A stretch of 64,000 bases of DNA from Hyaloraphidium curvatum (GCA_025558095.1 JAIVFI010000042.1:1-64000), one strand, 5' to 3'; shown: positions 20,345 through 30,906, counted from the stretch's first letter. Program-made: numbers and translations. The notes: a model not told the origin generated them from the letters alone.

Positions 20345-20944
20345 GGTAGGTGAGCGATGACGGTGCGTGCGGCTGAGCAGAGAACAACAAGCTTCGGTCA
20401 CAGCAAGCGCAGCAACGGGAGCGGAACGGAAGCGGACGTGACAGTCCAGGGCGTGGCGCGCCGAAGCACATCTTGCTTTCCAAGATTGGCACGGGATCTG
20501 ATGTATACATCGCAAAGCTGGTTGGAGTCGGACTGTCGAGTTCACGCGACCGTCTACACTCGGCGGCCGCCGGAAATCGGCACAATGCTGGTTGGTTCTA
20601 CTCTCCTCGGTCGATGCAATGCAGATCGCGCCGGTGATGAAGAACTCAGCGGTGAAGCAGACGACGAAGAGGCGGCGTGAGGCGCTGGCACAAGCCATGC
20701 GGGAACGCCGGACGCTGCAATCTCCCTCGACGGACCGGAGGAGAGTTCGATTGCAATCACCGGCGCCGTAGAGCATCCACGCTGTCTCCATCAACTATCG
20801 GATTGGTTTATGTTGGCCTCGAGAAGCAAGACGCCGGCCGATCGGGGAGTCGGGAAGGCGGTGCGGGGATTCCGCACGGTTGCAGGGCCCTGGCCGAACA
20901 ACAAAGGGGCTATTGTGGCGGGCACTGGGCGTCGGAGGCCCGCC
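20345..20944. other. Intergenic, divergent promoter region
   Basis: 600 bp between the divergent genes at 20344 (minus) and 20945 (plus). Lower GC than its surroundings. No gene seen. Confidence 0.35.
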
Positions 20945-23527
20945 ATGGAGCCGTCGCCGGTGCATTCGCTCTTCACGACGTGCGACGACGTGCCGCCGGT
21001 GCCGCTGCGGGTGGAACGCCCTGCGGGCGCTGCCAAGGAGAAGCGGCGCCGCGCGCTGCCGCCGCTGCACGGCACGCTCGCGTTCGCTGCGCCGGGCGGC
21101 TTCGAGGTCGGGCGACCGGGCGGGCGGCGGGTGCTCTTCAACCACTTTTTGGACGGCGCGGCGAAGGTGGCGCGGCTCGAGTTCCTCGGCGACACCGCGG
21201 TGTTCTCGCTGGAGAAGGGCGGTTCCGCGCTCGAAAGGGCGATCGCCGACGGCGCTTCGTGGCCGGCCGAGCAGCACTTCACTTTCGGCACGGTGGACGT
21301 GAGCGAGAGCGCGTCGCGGGCGAGCATCGCCGTCGACCGCCCGATGCCAACCGCGGACGGACCGGCCACCAGGGGACCGGCCACCAGGGGACCACCCGAG
21401 CGATCCTACACGGCGCCCCCATCCGCCCCTCCGCCGCGGACCGTGTCAGTCGGCGCCGCCGACCCGAGCCCGCCGCCCGCCGCCAACGGCAAGCTGGTGA
21501 TCCAGACGCGCCCGCTGGCCGGCCTGCCCCGCTCGACCTCGACGCCCACCCTGACGACCCCCGCCGCCTCGCGCTCGCTCGCCTCGTACTTCTGGGGCGC
21601 GCCCTCGGCACCGAGCTCCCCGCCGCCCGCGGCGCAGAAGCAGGAGCCCTCGCCCTCGGTCGCCGGGCGCCACCCCTCGGCCTTCCACTGCTCCCACGCG
21701 GCCTTGGCGGCCCCGCTGCAGCCCTTCCTCCGCTCGTCGCCCGTCAGCCTGCTGCTGTTCGGCACCGGCGGCTTCGCCCAGGCGTGGGACGCCGAGCGCG
21801 CCTTTGCCGCCATCCCGCTCGACCCCAACCCCCCCGACGCGCGGTACCACGCGCTGCCGTGCCCCGAACCGCAGCTCGACGCGCGCGCGCGGACGCTGTA
21901 CCACGTCACGTTGCTGCTCCCGTCGGGCACCTCGTGGACCCCCCTGGGTGCCCGCTCCCGCGCGCGGATCACGCGGCTGGACCTCGCCGACGACATGGCC
22001 CCGGCCGTCGTTGCGGAATTCGACCACCCGGCGAGCTACCCGTGGTGCTTTGCGCTCACCCCCAACTACATCGTGCTCTTCTCGGGCCCCTCGACGTGCC
22101 GCCTCGACACTCCTACGGCCCCGCGGCGCTCGTTCTCCTTCTCGCGCGCCTCGGCCCCGCCGCCCGAGGGCTTCAAACCCCCTCCCGTGCTGCAATTCGC
22201 CTTCTCCCCCGCTCCAAATACGTACACCGTCGTCTCCCGGCACACGGGCCAGCTCCTCGGCCGCTTCCCCTCCCCCCTCCCTTACGGCGGCCTGGTCCGC
22301 GAGGTCGTCCGCGCCGGCGAGCGCGCCGGCCTGCTCACCCTCGACCTCCTGGTGCACGACGACCTCTCTGCCCAGGAGTGCCTCTCCCTCTCCTCGCTCA
22401 GGGGCCAGGACGGGTACGCCCGGCCCTCGCCCACCCGCGTGCTCCGCACCACCATCCACCCCGCCCTCGGCACAGTGCTCGAGACCCCGCTGACCGCCGT
22501 CCCGCTGTCGCACTTCCTCTCCCGCGGCGGCGGGACCTACGCCGTGCTGCACCCGCCGTGGCTCTCCCCCGGCCCGCACGCGTGGGAGGCGTCCTCCCTT
22601 GTCGCCCTGGACCCGGAATACGAGCCCCGCGCGCGGCTCCGCCCGCGCAGGGAGAGCACGGGGGAGCGGTGCGTGCCCGCGGGCAGGCCCGTGTGGATCC
22701 CCCACGCCGCGCGGCCGTGCGTCGCGCAGCCGGTGCTGCTTGTCCCCCCCCGCGCCGAGGCGGAGGACGCGGCGCCGCCCCGCCCGCGCGCCGCGGCGGT
22801 GCTGCTCCTGGACCCCGACACGCTGGACGAGCTCGCGAGGGTGGTGCTCCCCGAGCTGCCGTCGTGGTGGTGGGCGGGGTGCTGGGTGCCCGGCGGGGAG
22901 GACGGGGAGAGGTCGCCCGCCGGGGAGAGCGGGGAGTGGGGGGGGTTGGTCAAGGCGCACAGCCCGAGGGAGGAGATGGCGAGGGCGTTCGAGGAGGAGG
23001 AGAGGAGGAGGGGGTCGAGGGGGTTCGATGGGGAGGAAGATGAGGGGGAGGATGGGAAAGGGGAGGGTGGTGGGGAGGGGGACGGGAAGGGCGTCGAGGG
23101 CGCGGGGACGGTGGGTGCGGCCCCGGCGCCCGCCGAGCCGCACCCCGCGCAGGACCCGCCCGCGGACGCCACGCCGGGGTCCGGGGATTCCAGCTCCGCC
23201 GCGGACCACGACGCCCCCGAGGCACCCGACGCCGGCACCCCCCCTCCCGCAAGCAACTGGACCTCGGAGCAGCCCTCGGGCGCCACCACGCCCCCTTCCC
23301 GGTCGAGCTCGCCGGACGGCAACTGGACGTCGGAGGGGAGCACCCCCGTGACGGCGATCAACGCGCAGCCGACCGCGCAGAGGGACGAGCTGAGCGAGGG
23401 GTTCAGGACGCCGGATTCGGAGGCGGCGGAGAACGCGGCGGGGACGGGGGACAACGGGGCGGAGACGGTGGAGGAGGAGAGCCCGGTTACGGGCGGTAGC
23501 GTGCCGCAGCCGCCCGGGGCGGTGTAG
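20945..23527 (+). CDS. Divergent carotenoid-oxygenase-like protein with disordered acidic tail
   Basis: 860 residues from the ATG at 20945 (an in-frame upstream ATG at 20810 would add 45). The N-terminal FAAPGGFEVGR then VLFNHFLDGAAKVARLEF resembles the start of carotenoid cleavage oxygenases (RPE65/BCO family), where a propeller blade precedes HxFDG. Later segments TRLDLADDMAPAVVAEFDHP, NYIVLFSGPS, LDLLVHDDLSAQECLSL and RTTIHPALGTVLET also fit strands of a seven-blade propeller. A Pro/Ser-rich insert splits the domain at about residues 130-230, and I cannot place all four iron-binding histidines. The last ~200 residues are acidic and low-complexity, with two NWTSE motifs. The family call is tentative. 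Confidence 0.45.
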   Translation: MEPSPVHSLFTTCDDVPPVPLRVERPAGAAKEKRRRALPPLHGTLAFAAPGGFEVGRPGGRRVLFNHFLDGAAKVARLEFLGDTAVFSLEKGGSALERAIADGASWPAEQHFTFGTVDVSESASRASIAVDRPMPTADGPATRGPATRGPPERSYTAPPSAPPPRTVSVGAADPSPPPAANGKLVIQTRPLAGLPRSTSTPTLTTPAASRSLASYFWGAPSAPSSPPPAAQKQEPSPSVAGRHPSAFHCSHAALAAPLQPFLRSSPVSLLLFGTGGFAQAWDAERAFAAIPLDPNPPDARYHALPCPEPQLDARARTLYHVTLLLPSGTSWTPLGARSRARITRLDLADDMAPAVVAEFDHPASYPWCFALTPNYIVLFSGPSTCRLDTPTAPRRSFSFSRASAPPPEGFKPPPVLQFAFSPAPNTYTVVSRHTGQLLGRFPSPLPYGGLVREVVRAGERAGLLTLDLLVHDDLSAQECLSLSSLRGQDGYARPSPTRVLRTTIHPALGTVLETPLTAVPLSHFLSRGGGTYAVLHPPWLSPGPHAWEASSLVALDPEYEPRARLRPRRESTGERCVPAGRPVWIPHAARPCVAQPVLLVPPRAEAEDAAPPRPRAAAVLLLDPDTLDELARVVLPELPSWWWAGCWVPGGEDGERSPAGESGEWGGLVKAHSPREEMARAFEEEERRRGSRGFDGEEDEGEDGKGEGGGEGDGKGVEGAGTVGAAPAPAEPHPAQDPPADATPGSGDSSSAADHDAPEAPDAGTPPPASNWTSEQPSGATTPPSRSSSPDGNWTSEGSTPVTAINAQPTAQRDELSEGFRTPDSEAAENAAGTGDNGAETVEEESPVTGGSVPQPPGAV

Positions 23528-23616
23528 GCACGCCGCGCCTCGGACGAGTCCAGCACCGGTTTCGACTCCATGTCTTAAGCACGCCCGGAACACGACCCGG
23601 CGAACAAAGCCGCACA

Positions 23617-24122
23617 TCAGTACCCCACGCGCACCTCGCATCCCTCCGGCAGCACCACCCAGGGCATCTTGCTCCCCGTCCACACGTGTCTGTTGACCTC
23701 GAACCACTGCCCGTCGTCGAACGTCCCGCCCATTACAGCGATCCCCGGGTACCGTTGCGCGCGCATGGCGACGGGGGACCCGCATTCGGTGCAGAAGGTT
23801 GTTTCGAGCCAGCGGCCCGATGCGGCGGTGTGGCGGTGGGTTTTGGAGGGGCCGGTTAGAGTGACGGCGTCGGGGGGGAAGAAGACGGCGACGGAGAAGG
23901 CCGAGCCGGTTCTGGGCGGAGCACAAGCTGCTCAGTGGGAAAGTCGCATGGATCGGGAGCGGGAGTCGGGTACCGTTTCTGGCAGTCGGCGCAGTGGCAG
24001 ACGGACGTGCGGGTCGGGTCCCCTTCGGTCTCGTAGCGCACGGCGCCGCAGAGGCACCCGCCGCGATGGAACTCCTCGCCGTCGGATTCGGAGCCCGAGG
24101 CATCGCGTGCGGGTGAGGCCAT
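23617..24122 (-). CDS. GFA/CENP-V-type zinc-binding protein
   Basis: Two exons, 24122-23974 and 23911-23617, joined over a 62-nt intron (GTACCC donor, CAG acceptor); 147 residues. After a 20-residue acidic leader comes GGCLCGAVRYETEG, then SVCHCADCQKR, TGSAFSVAVFFPPDAV and FCTECGSPVAMRA. These are the CxCG, CxxC and CxxC zinc ligands of the glutathione-dependent formaldehyde-activating (GFA) family (PF04828), which includes S-(hydroxymethyl)glutathione synthases and many proteins of unknown substrate. The last part, GGTFDDGQWFEVNRHVW, is also typical. Length matches the family. Confidence 0.88.
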
Positions 24123-24453
24123 GGGAGCGCCGGGAGAGGGTGGCGGGGGGCGGCCACTGTTGACGATTGTTGAGGAGGGACGACATCCAAGGATCCCGGG
24201 AACGAATGAATCTTGAGCAATGCGTTCATTTCGGGTAGATCGCAATACCCGCCGTGGCTGGGGATGACCGCGGAGGAGATGTTCGAGGAGTACGTGTGGA
24301 CGTGTGGAAGGTGGGCGTGCATCGGACCCGCACGAGAGGGCGACGCCGGTAGAGGGTGGAAGGTGCGCATCAATGAGATTTCTCCTGAACGGATCGCCCG
24401 CAACATTGGCTCCAAGAATCCAAGTAAACTGTTTTCCCTCCCGGGTCCCTCCC
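24123..24453. other. Intergenic
   Basis: 331 bp between the GFA start and the stop of the membrane-family gene. Nothing recognised beyond the expected promoter and 3' region. Confidence 0.35.
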
Positions 24454-25442
24454 TCAGACGGTTGGGCACGCCGATTCGACCGTCAGGAACACGCCCGCAC
24501 CGCGCCGGATGCTCCAGATCCCGAACCCGACGGTGAACCCCGTGATGCACAGCGTCCTCACGGCCCCGAACGACACCGGGAACCCCAGGAACCGCACCCT
24601 CCTCTCGCCGATCCCCGCGAACGAGCCCAGCACGTCCGCGTGCCGCGCGAGGGCCGCCGACAGCGCCGCCATGCGCGCATCGCCGCGGGCCGCGCGCGCG
24701 GCGGCGGCGGCCGCGAGCTCCCGGGCCTCGCGCCGGGCCTGGAGGTAGAGGTCCGCGGCCGCCGTGACATGCGTGTTCCCGGTTGCGACGATGACGAGCT
24801 CCACGATGAGGTGGAACATCAGCATTAGCAGGCCAAGGAGGAAGCACAGAGGGATGCAGGACCCCGTCGCCTTGCGGGCGGGACGGTTAGAAGGGTAACA
24901 AACCAAAGCAAGGAGAACCGACAATGAAGACGGCGATGTACACAATCCAGCTTACTATGGTCGATGAGTACCACATTTGGGCCGAGCCGAGCTGCCTAAG
25001 AACGCGTTCATCAAAGGCCGCACCGATCCATGGGTGAAGTGCCTGGTAAGGTTCGGCATCCGGGAGTGAGTCCAAAGTCGCGCGCACGTCGTCCACGGAC
25101 GCCTCGAGGGCGTCCCGGTAACGTCGAATAAACGCTGCGAGGTGCAGCCTGAGGGCCCGGTGCGTCAGACGGGCATTCAAATTCAACGCAGAGCTACTGG
25201 GACTGAAGACACTCAAACCCCCCAAGATCTGATAGTCACATTGAAAGATAACTGCGGCAAGATCCAATCAGACGCAACGATGTCAACGTTAGACAACGGG
25301 GCGACATCCACTTACGGGCCAGCGAGGCCATGGCACAAGTCCACGGCGTTCCCCAAGTTGCATCTCCAAAGGTGAACAGCAGCGTCCAGAGTCCGGAGAA
25401 GTAGGTGATGAAGAGGTAAATGAATCGAGGTATAGTTTGCAA
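24454..25442 (-). pseudogene. Membrane-protein family member, 5' truncated
   Basis: Readable exons on the minus strand: 25442-25316, 25251-24923 and 24870-24454. Intron 1 has a GTAAGT donor and intron 2 GTCGGT with a CTAAC branch and an AAG acceptor. They encode the last ~290 residues of the family: FIYLFITYFSGLWTLLFTFG (membrane), LTHRALRLHLAAFIRRY, EPYQALHPW, a membrane segment into GSCIPLCFLLGLLMLMFHLI, a helical arm, FLGFPVSFGAVRTLCITGF and the terminal VESACPTV. The first ~230 residues are absent: an in-frame stop lies just before 25442 and the OYE gene starts at 25487. The intact introns suggest recent truncation, or that an upstream exon escaped notice. Confidence 0.55.
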
Positions 25443-25486
25443 TCCATTTCAGCCCCAGGGCGCATCGCGGTCGGGTTTGAGCCGCG

Positions 25487-26785
25487 ATGGGCTCGAGCGC
25501 GGCGTTCCCCACCCTCTTCTCGCCGGCCGCGCTGGGCGGCGACGGCGCTGCGCTGGAGCTCCGCCACCGCGTGGTGCTCGCGCCGCTGACCCGCTGCCGC
25601 GCGTCCGACGCCACGCAGACGCCCGACCCGCGGCTGTTCGCCGCGTACTACGCGCAGCGCGCGACGCCGGGCGGCCTGCTCATCTCCGAGGCGACCAACG
25701 TGTCGTGGCGCGCAAAGGGCGACTACGGCTCGCCAGGCATCTTCGAGCCCGCGCACGTGGCCGCGTGGCGCACAGTTACCGCCGCCGTCGCTGCCCGCGC
25801 CCCCGGATGCGTCTTTTTCTGCCAGCTTTGGCACACCGGGCGGCAGGCGCACTCGCGCCTCACGCGCGGCGCACGGCCCGTCGCACCATCGGCAATCGCC
25901 CGTCCGGGCTCACTCACGCTGCCCTCGGGAGAGACCGTGCCCTTCGAGGTGCCGCACGAGCTCCGCGACGATGAGATCCCGGGCATCGTCGCCGAGTACC
26001 TCCACGCCGCGCGCTGCGCCCTCGACGCGGGCTTCGACGGCGTCGAAATCCACGCTGCAAACTCGTACCTTCTCGACCAGTTCCTCCAGGACGGCTCTAA
26101 CCGCCGGCCGCCCCCATACGGTGGCCCCGCCGCGAACCGCAGCCGCCTGCTCGCCGACATCCTCGATGCCATGCTCGCCTCCGACATCCCCTCCGCCCGG
26201 ATTGCCGTCCGCCTTTCGCCCTACGGCACCTGGGCCGGCGTCTCCACCTCGGACCCGGAAACCATCTGGCCGCTCGCGGTGTACGAATGCGGCCGCCGCA
26301 ACCTCGCCTACGTGCACTGCACCGAGCCCCCAAACCGCCGTCACACCGCGCACCTGGACCTCTCGGGCCCGTCGCTCGCACCCTGCGTAGCCGCCCTGCG
26401 CCGTGCAAACTCCGAGACGGAGTCGCAGGGCAAGCAGGGCTTCCGGCCGACCCTGTTCATGGCCTGCGGTCGGTACCTCGCGGCATCCGCGGACCTCGCC
26501 CTGCGCCCCGAGGACGAGGGAGGCGCGGGGTACGACCTCGTCGCGTTCGGCCGCCTCTTCATTTCGAACCCGGACCTCGTCGATCGGTTCCGCCGGAACC
26601 TGGAGCTGACCCGGTACGACACAAAGACGTTCTACACGCAGGGCGCCGAGGGGTACCTGGACTATCCTGCCTACGGGGATCCCGACGGGCCGTTCGGGAG
26701 GTGGGGCAGGTTCCGCGGGTATTTGGCGAGCCACGAGTGGGAGCCCGAGGTGGCTGCGGAGGCGGGCGACGAGGAGGAGGGCTAG
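25487..26785 (+). CDS. Old yellow enzyme-type NADH:flavin oxidoreductase
   Basis: 432 residues, single exon, ATG at 25487. OYE family (PF00724): VVLAPLTRCRASDATQTPDP at the N-terminus, LISEATNVS, FCQLWHTGRQAHS (substrate-side Gln-His), GFDGVEIHAANSYLLDQFLQ (His and Asn that bind the substrate carbonyl), the phosphate-loop GRYLAASADLAL and AFGRLFISNPDLVDRF (FMN phosphate). The usual YGGS is YGGP. Such enzymes reduce activated C=C bonds (enones) with NAD(P)H. Slightly longer than the usual 370-400 residues because of an acidic C-terminus. Soluble, no targeting signal. Confidence 0.93.
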   Translation: MGSSAAFPTLFSPAALGGDGAALELRHRVVLAPLTRCRASDATQTPDPRLFAAYYAQRATPGGLLISEATNVSWRAKGDYGSPGIFEPAHVAAWRTVTAAVAARAPGCVFFCQLWHTGRQAHSRLTRGARPVAPSAIARPGSLTLPSGETVPFEVPHELRDDEIPGIVAEYLHAARCALDAGFDGVEIHAANSYLLDQFLQDGSNRRPPPYGGPAANRSRLLADILDAMLASDIPSARIAVRLSPYGTWAGVSTSDPETIWPLAVYECGRRNLAYVHCTEPPNRRHTAHLDLSGPSLAPCVAALRRANSETESQGKQGFRPTLFMACGRYLAASADLALRPEDEGGAGYDLVAFGRLFISNPDLVDRFRRNLELTRYDTKTFYTQGAEGYLDYPAYGDPDGPFGRWGRFRGYLASHEWEPEVAAEAGDEEEG

Positions 26786-26799
26786 ACCGCCTTGGAGCT

Positions 26800-27400
26800 C
26801 CTTGGACGCCGAACCCCTAAGAAATAGAGATGAAGGACATTGCGCAGCGGTCCATCGCGCTCGAACTTTTGGAAGCGGGGCGCCTTCATGTGAGGACTCC
26901 GAGGCGTGACCGTGACGCCTGTCCCCGACTTCGTCGTCGCGTTTGGAATCCAGCATGAGCATGATGAACGAACGTCGCCCCGATAGAACGGACTTCGGAT
27001 TCTGCACCTGGTCGACGATGGCAGCCAGATCGTTGGAATTCGCCGCTTCCACCCCCGTGGTCGCCGAGGCCGGCCGAGAATGAGGCGGAGCGACAGGCAA
27101 AAGTCAAGGAGACCGTCGAAGCCTGCGGAATGGACGTATTCTACCTCCTGCCAGCTGAGATCGAGGCACGCGGAGAGGAGAGCCGGGCCAGGGCGGATCA
27201 CTTCCAGATCGAGGAGCATGCGCAAGACGTGCGGGTTCCTCCATTCCTCGAGAGCCTGGTCGCGGACCCAGCGCGCGATCTCCAGCTTCACAGCCGACTT
27301 GCGAAAAGTCGTTGAGCATCCGGAGAAAAAAGCGCGGCGACGCAAACGAGTCGTTCAGACAAGAGGCCTCGAAGAAGGGAAGCAAGTGGCCTCCGTCGGA
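26800..27400 (-). pseudogene. Decayed unknown gene with frameshifts
   Basis: Minus-strand pieces read in order but in three frames: FFEASCLNDSFASPRFFLRM, then after a one-base shift near 27310 KSAVKLEIARWVRDQALEEW and NPHVLRMLLDLEVIRPGP, then after another shift near 27060 SNDLAAIVDQVQNPKSVLSG. No GT...AG pair explains the shifts. The LLxxA/DLE pattern hints at ankyrin-like helical repeats, but this is weak. Best read as an eroded gene. Confidence 0.35.
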
Positions 27401-27504
27401 TCATGTCCGTAGCGCTGCAGTTCCCCATACGACGTGATGCATTCCGCCCTCAAGAGGAGAGGCTCATCCCCACTGATAGGTACAACGAACGTGGTGGGCG
27501 CCGA

Positions 27505-29238
27505 CTAGTTGGTGAGCACTTTGCTGGCGGCCCCCTTCTCCCCGCGCTCCTTGTCCAACCTCTCCTGGATCCTCTTCCTCCACTCCTTCGGCCCCTCCTG
27601 GTGCACGCTCGTCCCCTGCGCGTCCACCGCCACGATCACCGGCATGTCCGTGACCCCGAACTCGTAGACCGCCTCCATCCCCAGGTCCTCGAACGCGACC
27701 ACCCTGGCCGACCTGATCGCCTTGGAGACGAGGTACGCGGCCCCGCCAACGGCGGCGAGGTACGCCCTGCCCCCCTCCTTGATCGCCGCGATCGCCTCGG
27801 GCCCGCGCTCGGCCTTGCCCACCATCGCCAGCAGCCCCTGCCCGAGCATCGTCCGTGTGAACTTGTCCATCCGCGTCGCCGTGGTCGGCCCGGCAGGCCC
27901 GACCACCTCGTCTCCCACGGGGTCCACCGGGCCGACGTAGTAGATGACCCTGTTGGCGAACGACACGGGGAGCTGCTCGCCGCGGGCGAGCATGTCCTGG
28001 ATCCGCTTGTGCGCCGCGTCGCGACCCGTGAGCATCCTCCCGTTGAGCAGCAGCGTCTGCCCCGGCTTCCACGACTGGACCTGCTCGGCAGTCAGCGTGT
28101 CCAGGTCCACCCGCATGGACTTGAGCGGGTCGGCGTGCCACGCCACGTCGGGCCAGAGGTCCAGGCTCGGGGGATCGAGGTAGGCCGGGCCCGAGCCGTC
28201 CAGGACGAGCTTGGCGTGCCGAGTGGCGGCGCAGTTGGGGATCATGGCCACGGGTTTGCTCGCCGCATGGGTGGGGTACAGGGAGAGCTTGACGTCGAGC
28301 ACGGTGGTGAGACCGCCGAGGCCCTGCGCGCCGATGCCGAGGCCGTTGATCCGGTCGAACAGCTCCAGGCGAAGCTCCTCGCCGCGGTTGCTCGGGCCGC
28401 GCTCGCGGAGCTCGTGGATGTCGATCGGGTCCATCAGCGATTCCTTGGCCATCATGGCCGCCTTTTCAGCGGTGCCGCCGACGCCGATGCCCAGCATCCC
28501 CGGTGGGCACCACCCGGCTCCCATCTTGGGGACCTGCTCCAGGACCCAGTCGACGAGCGAATCCGACGGGTTGAGCATGGCGAACTTGGTCTTGTTCTCG
28601 CTGCCGAAGCCCTTGGCCGCGATCTCGATGGTCAGCTTGTCGCCCGGGACGAGGTCGACGTGAACGACGGCGGGCGTGTTGTCCCGCGTGTTCTTGCGCT
28701 CGAACAGGAGCGGGCTGGCGACGACCGAGGCACGCAACCGGTTCGCGGGGTCCGAGTAGCCCAACCGCACGCCCTCGTTGACGGCGTCGTGGACCGTTCC
28801 CGTCGAGCCGAATCCTTCGAGGCGGCAGTTCATTCCGACCTTGACGAAGGCATTCACGATGCCCGTATCCTGACAGATGGGACGCTTGCCCATGGCACAC
28901 ATCCGCGAGTTGGTCAGAATCTGTGCCATGGCGTCCTTGGCGGCCGGGCTCTCTTCCCGGTGATAGGCCTCGGACATGGCCTTGACAAAGTCCTCCGGGT
29001 GGTAGTACGAGATCATCTGCAGCGCCGCTCGAACGGACTCGACGATGTCCGCGCGGCGGATCCGCGTCGGCTCCGTCGGCGGCTCGTCCGGTTGCGCCGA
29101 GGGCGGCGGCGCACGGATGGGCACAGCGAGCTCGCCGTCGGGGTCGGCCGCAGTTGCGAACGCCCGCCGCAGCGGCTCACGCTGGGACGGCAGGAGGGAG
29201 CGCAAGCCGCGCTGCAGGGAGGCAGAGCGGGGCAACAT
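27505..29238 (-). CDS. Class I (iron-sulfur) fumarate hydratase, probably mitochondrial
   Basis: 577 residues from the ATG at 29238-29236. The first ~35 residues (MLPRSASLQRGLRSLLPSQ...) are Arg/Ser-rich without acids, a good mitochondrial presequence. The body is the oxygen-sensitive class I type, unrelated to the class II fumarase typical of fungi and animals. PICQDTGIV supplies the first cluster cysteine, GAGWCPPGMLGIGVGG the second and IPNCAATRHAKLVLDG the third. The C-terminal beta domain follows with AGPTTATRMDKFT and GKAERGPEAIAAI. It interconverts fumarate and L-malate in the TCA cycle. A CCAAACAC motif lies about 25 bp upstream of the ATG. Confidence 0.93.
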   Translation of the reverse strand: MLPRSASLQRGLRSLLPSQREPLRRAFATAADPDGELAVPIRAPPPSAQPDEPPTEPTRIRRADIVESVRAALQMISYYHPEDFVKAMSEAYHREESPAAKDAMAQILTNSRMCAMGKRPICQDTGIVNAFVKVGMNCRLEGFGSTGTVHDAVNEGVRLGYSDPANRLRASVVASPLLFERKNTRDNTPAVVHVDLVPGDKLTIEIAAKGFGSENKTKFAMLNPSDSLVDWVLEQVPKMGAGWCPPGMLGIGVGGTAEKAAMMAKESLMDPIDIHELRERGPSNRGEELRLELFDRINGLGIGAQGLGGLTTVLDVKLSLYPTHAASKPVAMIPNCAATRHAKLVLDGSGPAYLDPPSLDLWPDVAWHADPLKSMRVDLDTLTAEQVQSWKPGQTLLLNGRMLTGRDAAHKRIQDMLARGEQLPVSFANRVIYYVGPVDPVGDEVVGPAGPTTATRMDKFTRTMLGQGLLAMVGKAERGPEAIAAIKEGGRAYLAAVGGAAYLVSKAIRSARVVAFEDLGMEAVYEFGVTDMPVIVAVDAQGTSVHQEGPKEWRKRIQERLDKERGEKGAASKVLTN

Positions 29239-29672
29239 GGCGGCCGAGGAACTGGGTCGTGTTTGGAGAAACGGCCGTTTGCCACCGCCGGCCGAACTCG
29301 ACGCCACCAGCGGTTCGCACACAGCGCTCCCACTGATTGACTGATTGACATGTCGAAGACGCCATGTCGGCAGCTTTCGATGCCGACCTCTTCGAAGCCC
29401 GGGATCGAGCGGGTAGCGGAGCAGCCAACGTAGTGAAGGCCGAGAGCCCCAAGACGGTTGCTTTGTCGACTTTGCATCGTTCGCTGGCATTGCGTTCTTC
29501 CAATAGCAGAATCAATGAGATGGTCGACGACTATTGGCAACGCCATGAGCGCCGGGTTCGTGGCAACGCTGGTCTCCCGGCGGCCGTCTCCCATCCGACT
29601 CTCCGGCCGCCAACCACCGCTGCCGGAACTTCGCCGCGCCTCTGAAGCAGCACCAGTACCACAACCACAACC
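29239..29672. other. Divergent promoter region
   Basis: 434 bp between the divergent fumarase and HSL-type hydrolase genes. No gene seen. The CCAAACAC motif (reverse strand, about 29256-29266) is the only recognisable element. Confidence 0.35.
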
Positions 29673-30906
29673 ATGTCCGCCGTCTCCTCCTCCGCCCTGC
29701 ACAGCCGCGTGGACCGCGAGGCCCTTCCCGGGCTGCAGGCCATGCTCGCGATGGTCGGCCCCAAGGGCTTCAACGGCATCGCGGATCTCCAAGAGCGCCG
29801 CAAGGCGATCGGGCAGGTTTTCTCCGCGATTGGGGTGGACGAGAGCAAGGTCAAGGTGGACGTGCACCGCGCTCCGGGCTTCGAGAAGGGAGACCCCGAA
29901 GTCGAGGTGCGCGTGCTGAGGCCCACGCGGCTGCCCGCGGAGGGGAACGCGGGGATTCTGTTCTTCCACGGTGCGTTGCTACGTGGAGGGTCTGCGTTCT
30001 GCCTCCTGATGACAATCACCAGGGGGAGGCATGGTGCTCGGCACCGCCAAGGAAACCGACGGAGGCGCCGCCGCTCTTGCGGACTCTGTTGGGGCCGTCG
30101 TCTTCAACGTCGAATAGTGAGCTCCGAACAGCATTGATTCCGGACCTCACCTGACGCCGAACCCGCCCAGCCGCCTCGCGCCCGAGCACCCCGCCCCCGC
30201 GCTGGTCAACGACTGCTTCGCCGGCCTCAAGTGGGCCTCGGCCAACGCCTCCAAGTTCGGCGTTGACAACAAGCGCCTGGCCGTGTACGGCGGCTCGGCC
30301 GGCGGCGGTCTGGCGGCGGGCACAGCGCTCATGGCGCGCGACCAGAAGCTCGACCCCCCGCTGGCGTTCCAGTGCCTCGTCTACCCGATGATCGACGACC
30401 GCCACGTATCGCCGGCGTCGCAGCAGATCGTCGACATCGGGATCTGGGACAGGGAGGGCAACATCGAAGGTTTGCATGGCCTGATCAACCCGTTCCTGTC
30501 CCTCGTTGCTCACTCTTTGCCTCCCCCGGCATCCGACTCTTTCCCTCGTCACCTACCCGATCCCTAACCTTTTCGTCCAGCTTGGAACTGGTACCTCGGT
30601 CGCGACGCATCTGTCGACCCCCTCATCCAGAAGGTCTCGATCTACGCTGCCCCCGCCAGGGCCTCGGTCGAAGACCTCAAAGGCCTCCCCCCCGCGTACA
30701 TCGACGTCGGCGACCTTGACGCCTTCAGGGACGAGGACATCGAGTACGCCATGAAGTTGCACGCAGCAGAGATCCCGACGGAGCTGCACGTCTGGCCCGG
30801 GGCATACCACGCGTGGGAGGTGTTTGCGCCCAACAGCAAGTCGGGGTCGACGACCATCAGGCTGCGGGCGGATGCGCTGCAGAGGGCGCTCGGCATTTCG
30901 GCTTGA
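29673..30906 (+). CDS. Alpha/beta hydrolase of the hormone-sensitive lipase type
   Basis: Four exons: 29673-29970, 30023-30116, 30171-30469, 30581-30906; 338 residues. Splicing rebuilds the oxyanion-hole motif FFHGGGMVLGTAKE across intron 1, and VEYRLAPEHPAPA across intron 2. Catalytic serine is in YGGSAGGGLAAGTAL; the acid is in IDVGDLDAFRDED; the histidine is in PGAYHAWE. This is the HSL/abhydrolase-3 group (PF07859), esterases on small acyl or acetyl esters. No signal peptide. Intron 3 is longer (111 nt) than its neighbours. Confidence 0.92.

Noticed and set aside
21446-24847. Minus-strand open frame of more than 1,100 codons
   Set aside because: It is the shadow of the GC-rich carotenoid-oxygenase-like and GFA genes, Arg/Gly/Pro-rich with no domains.
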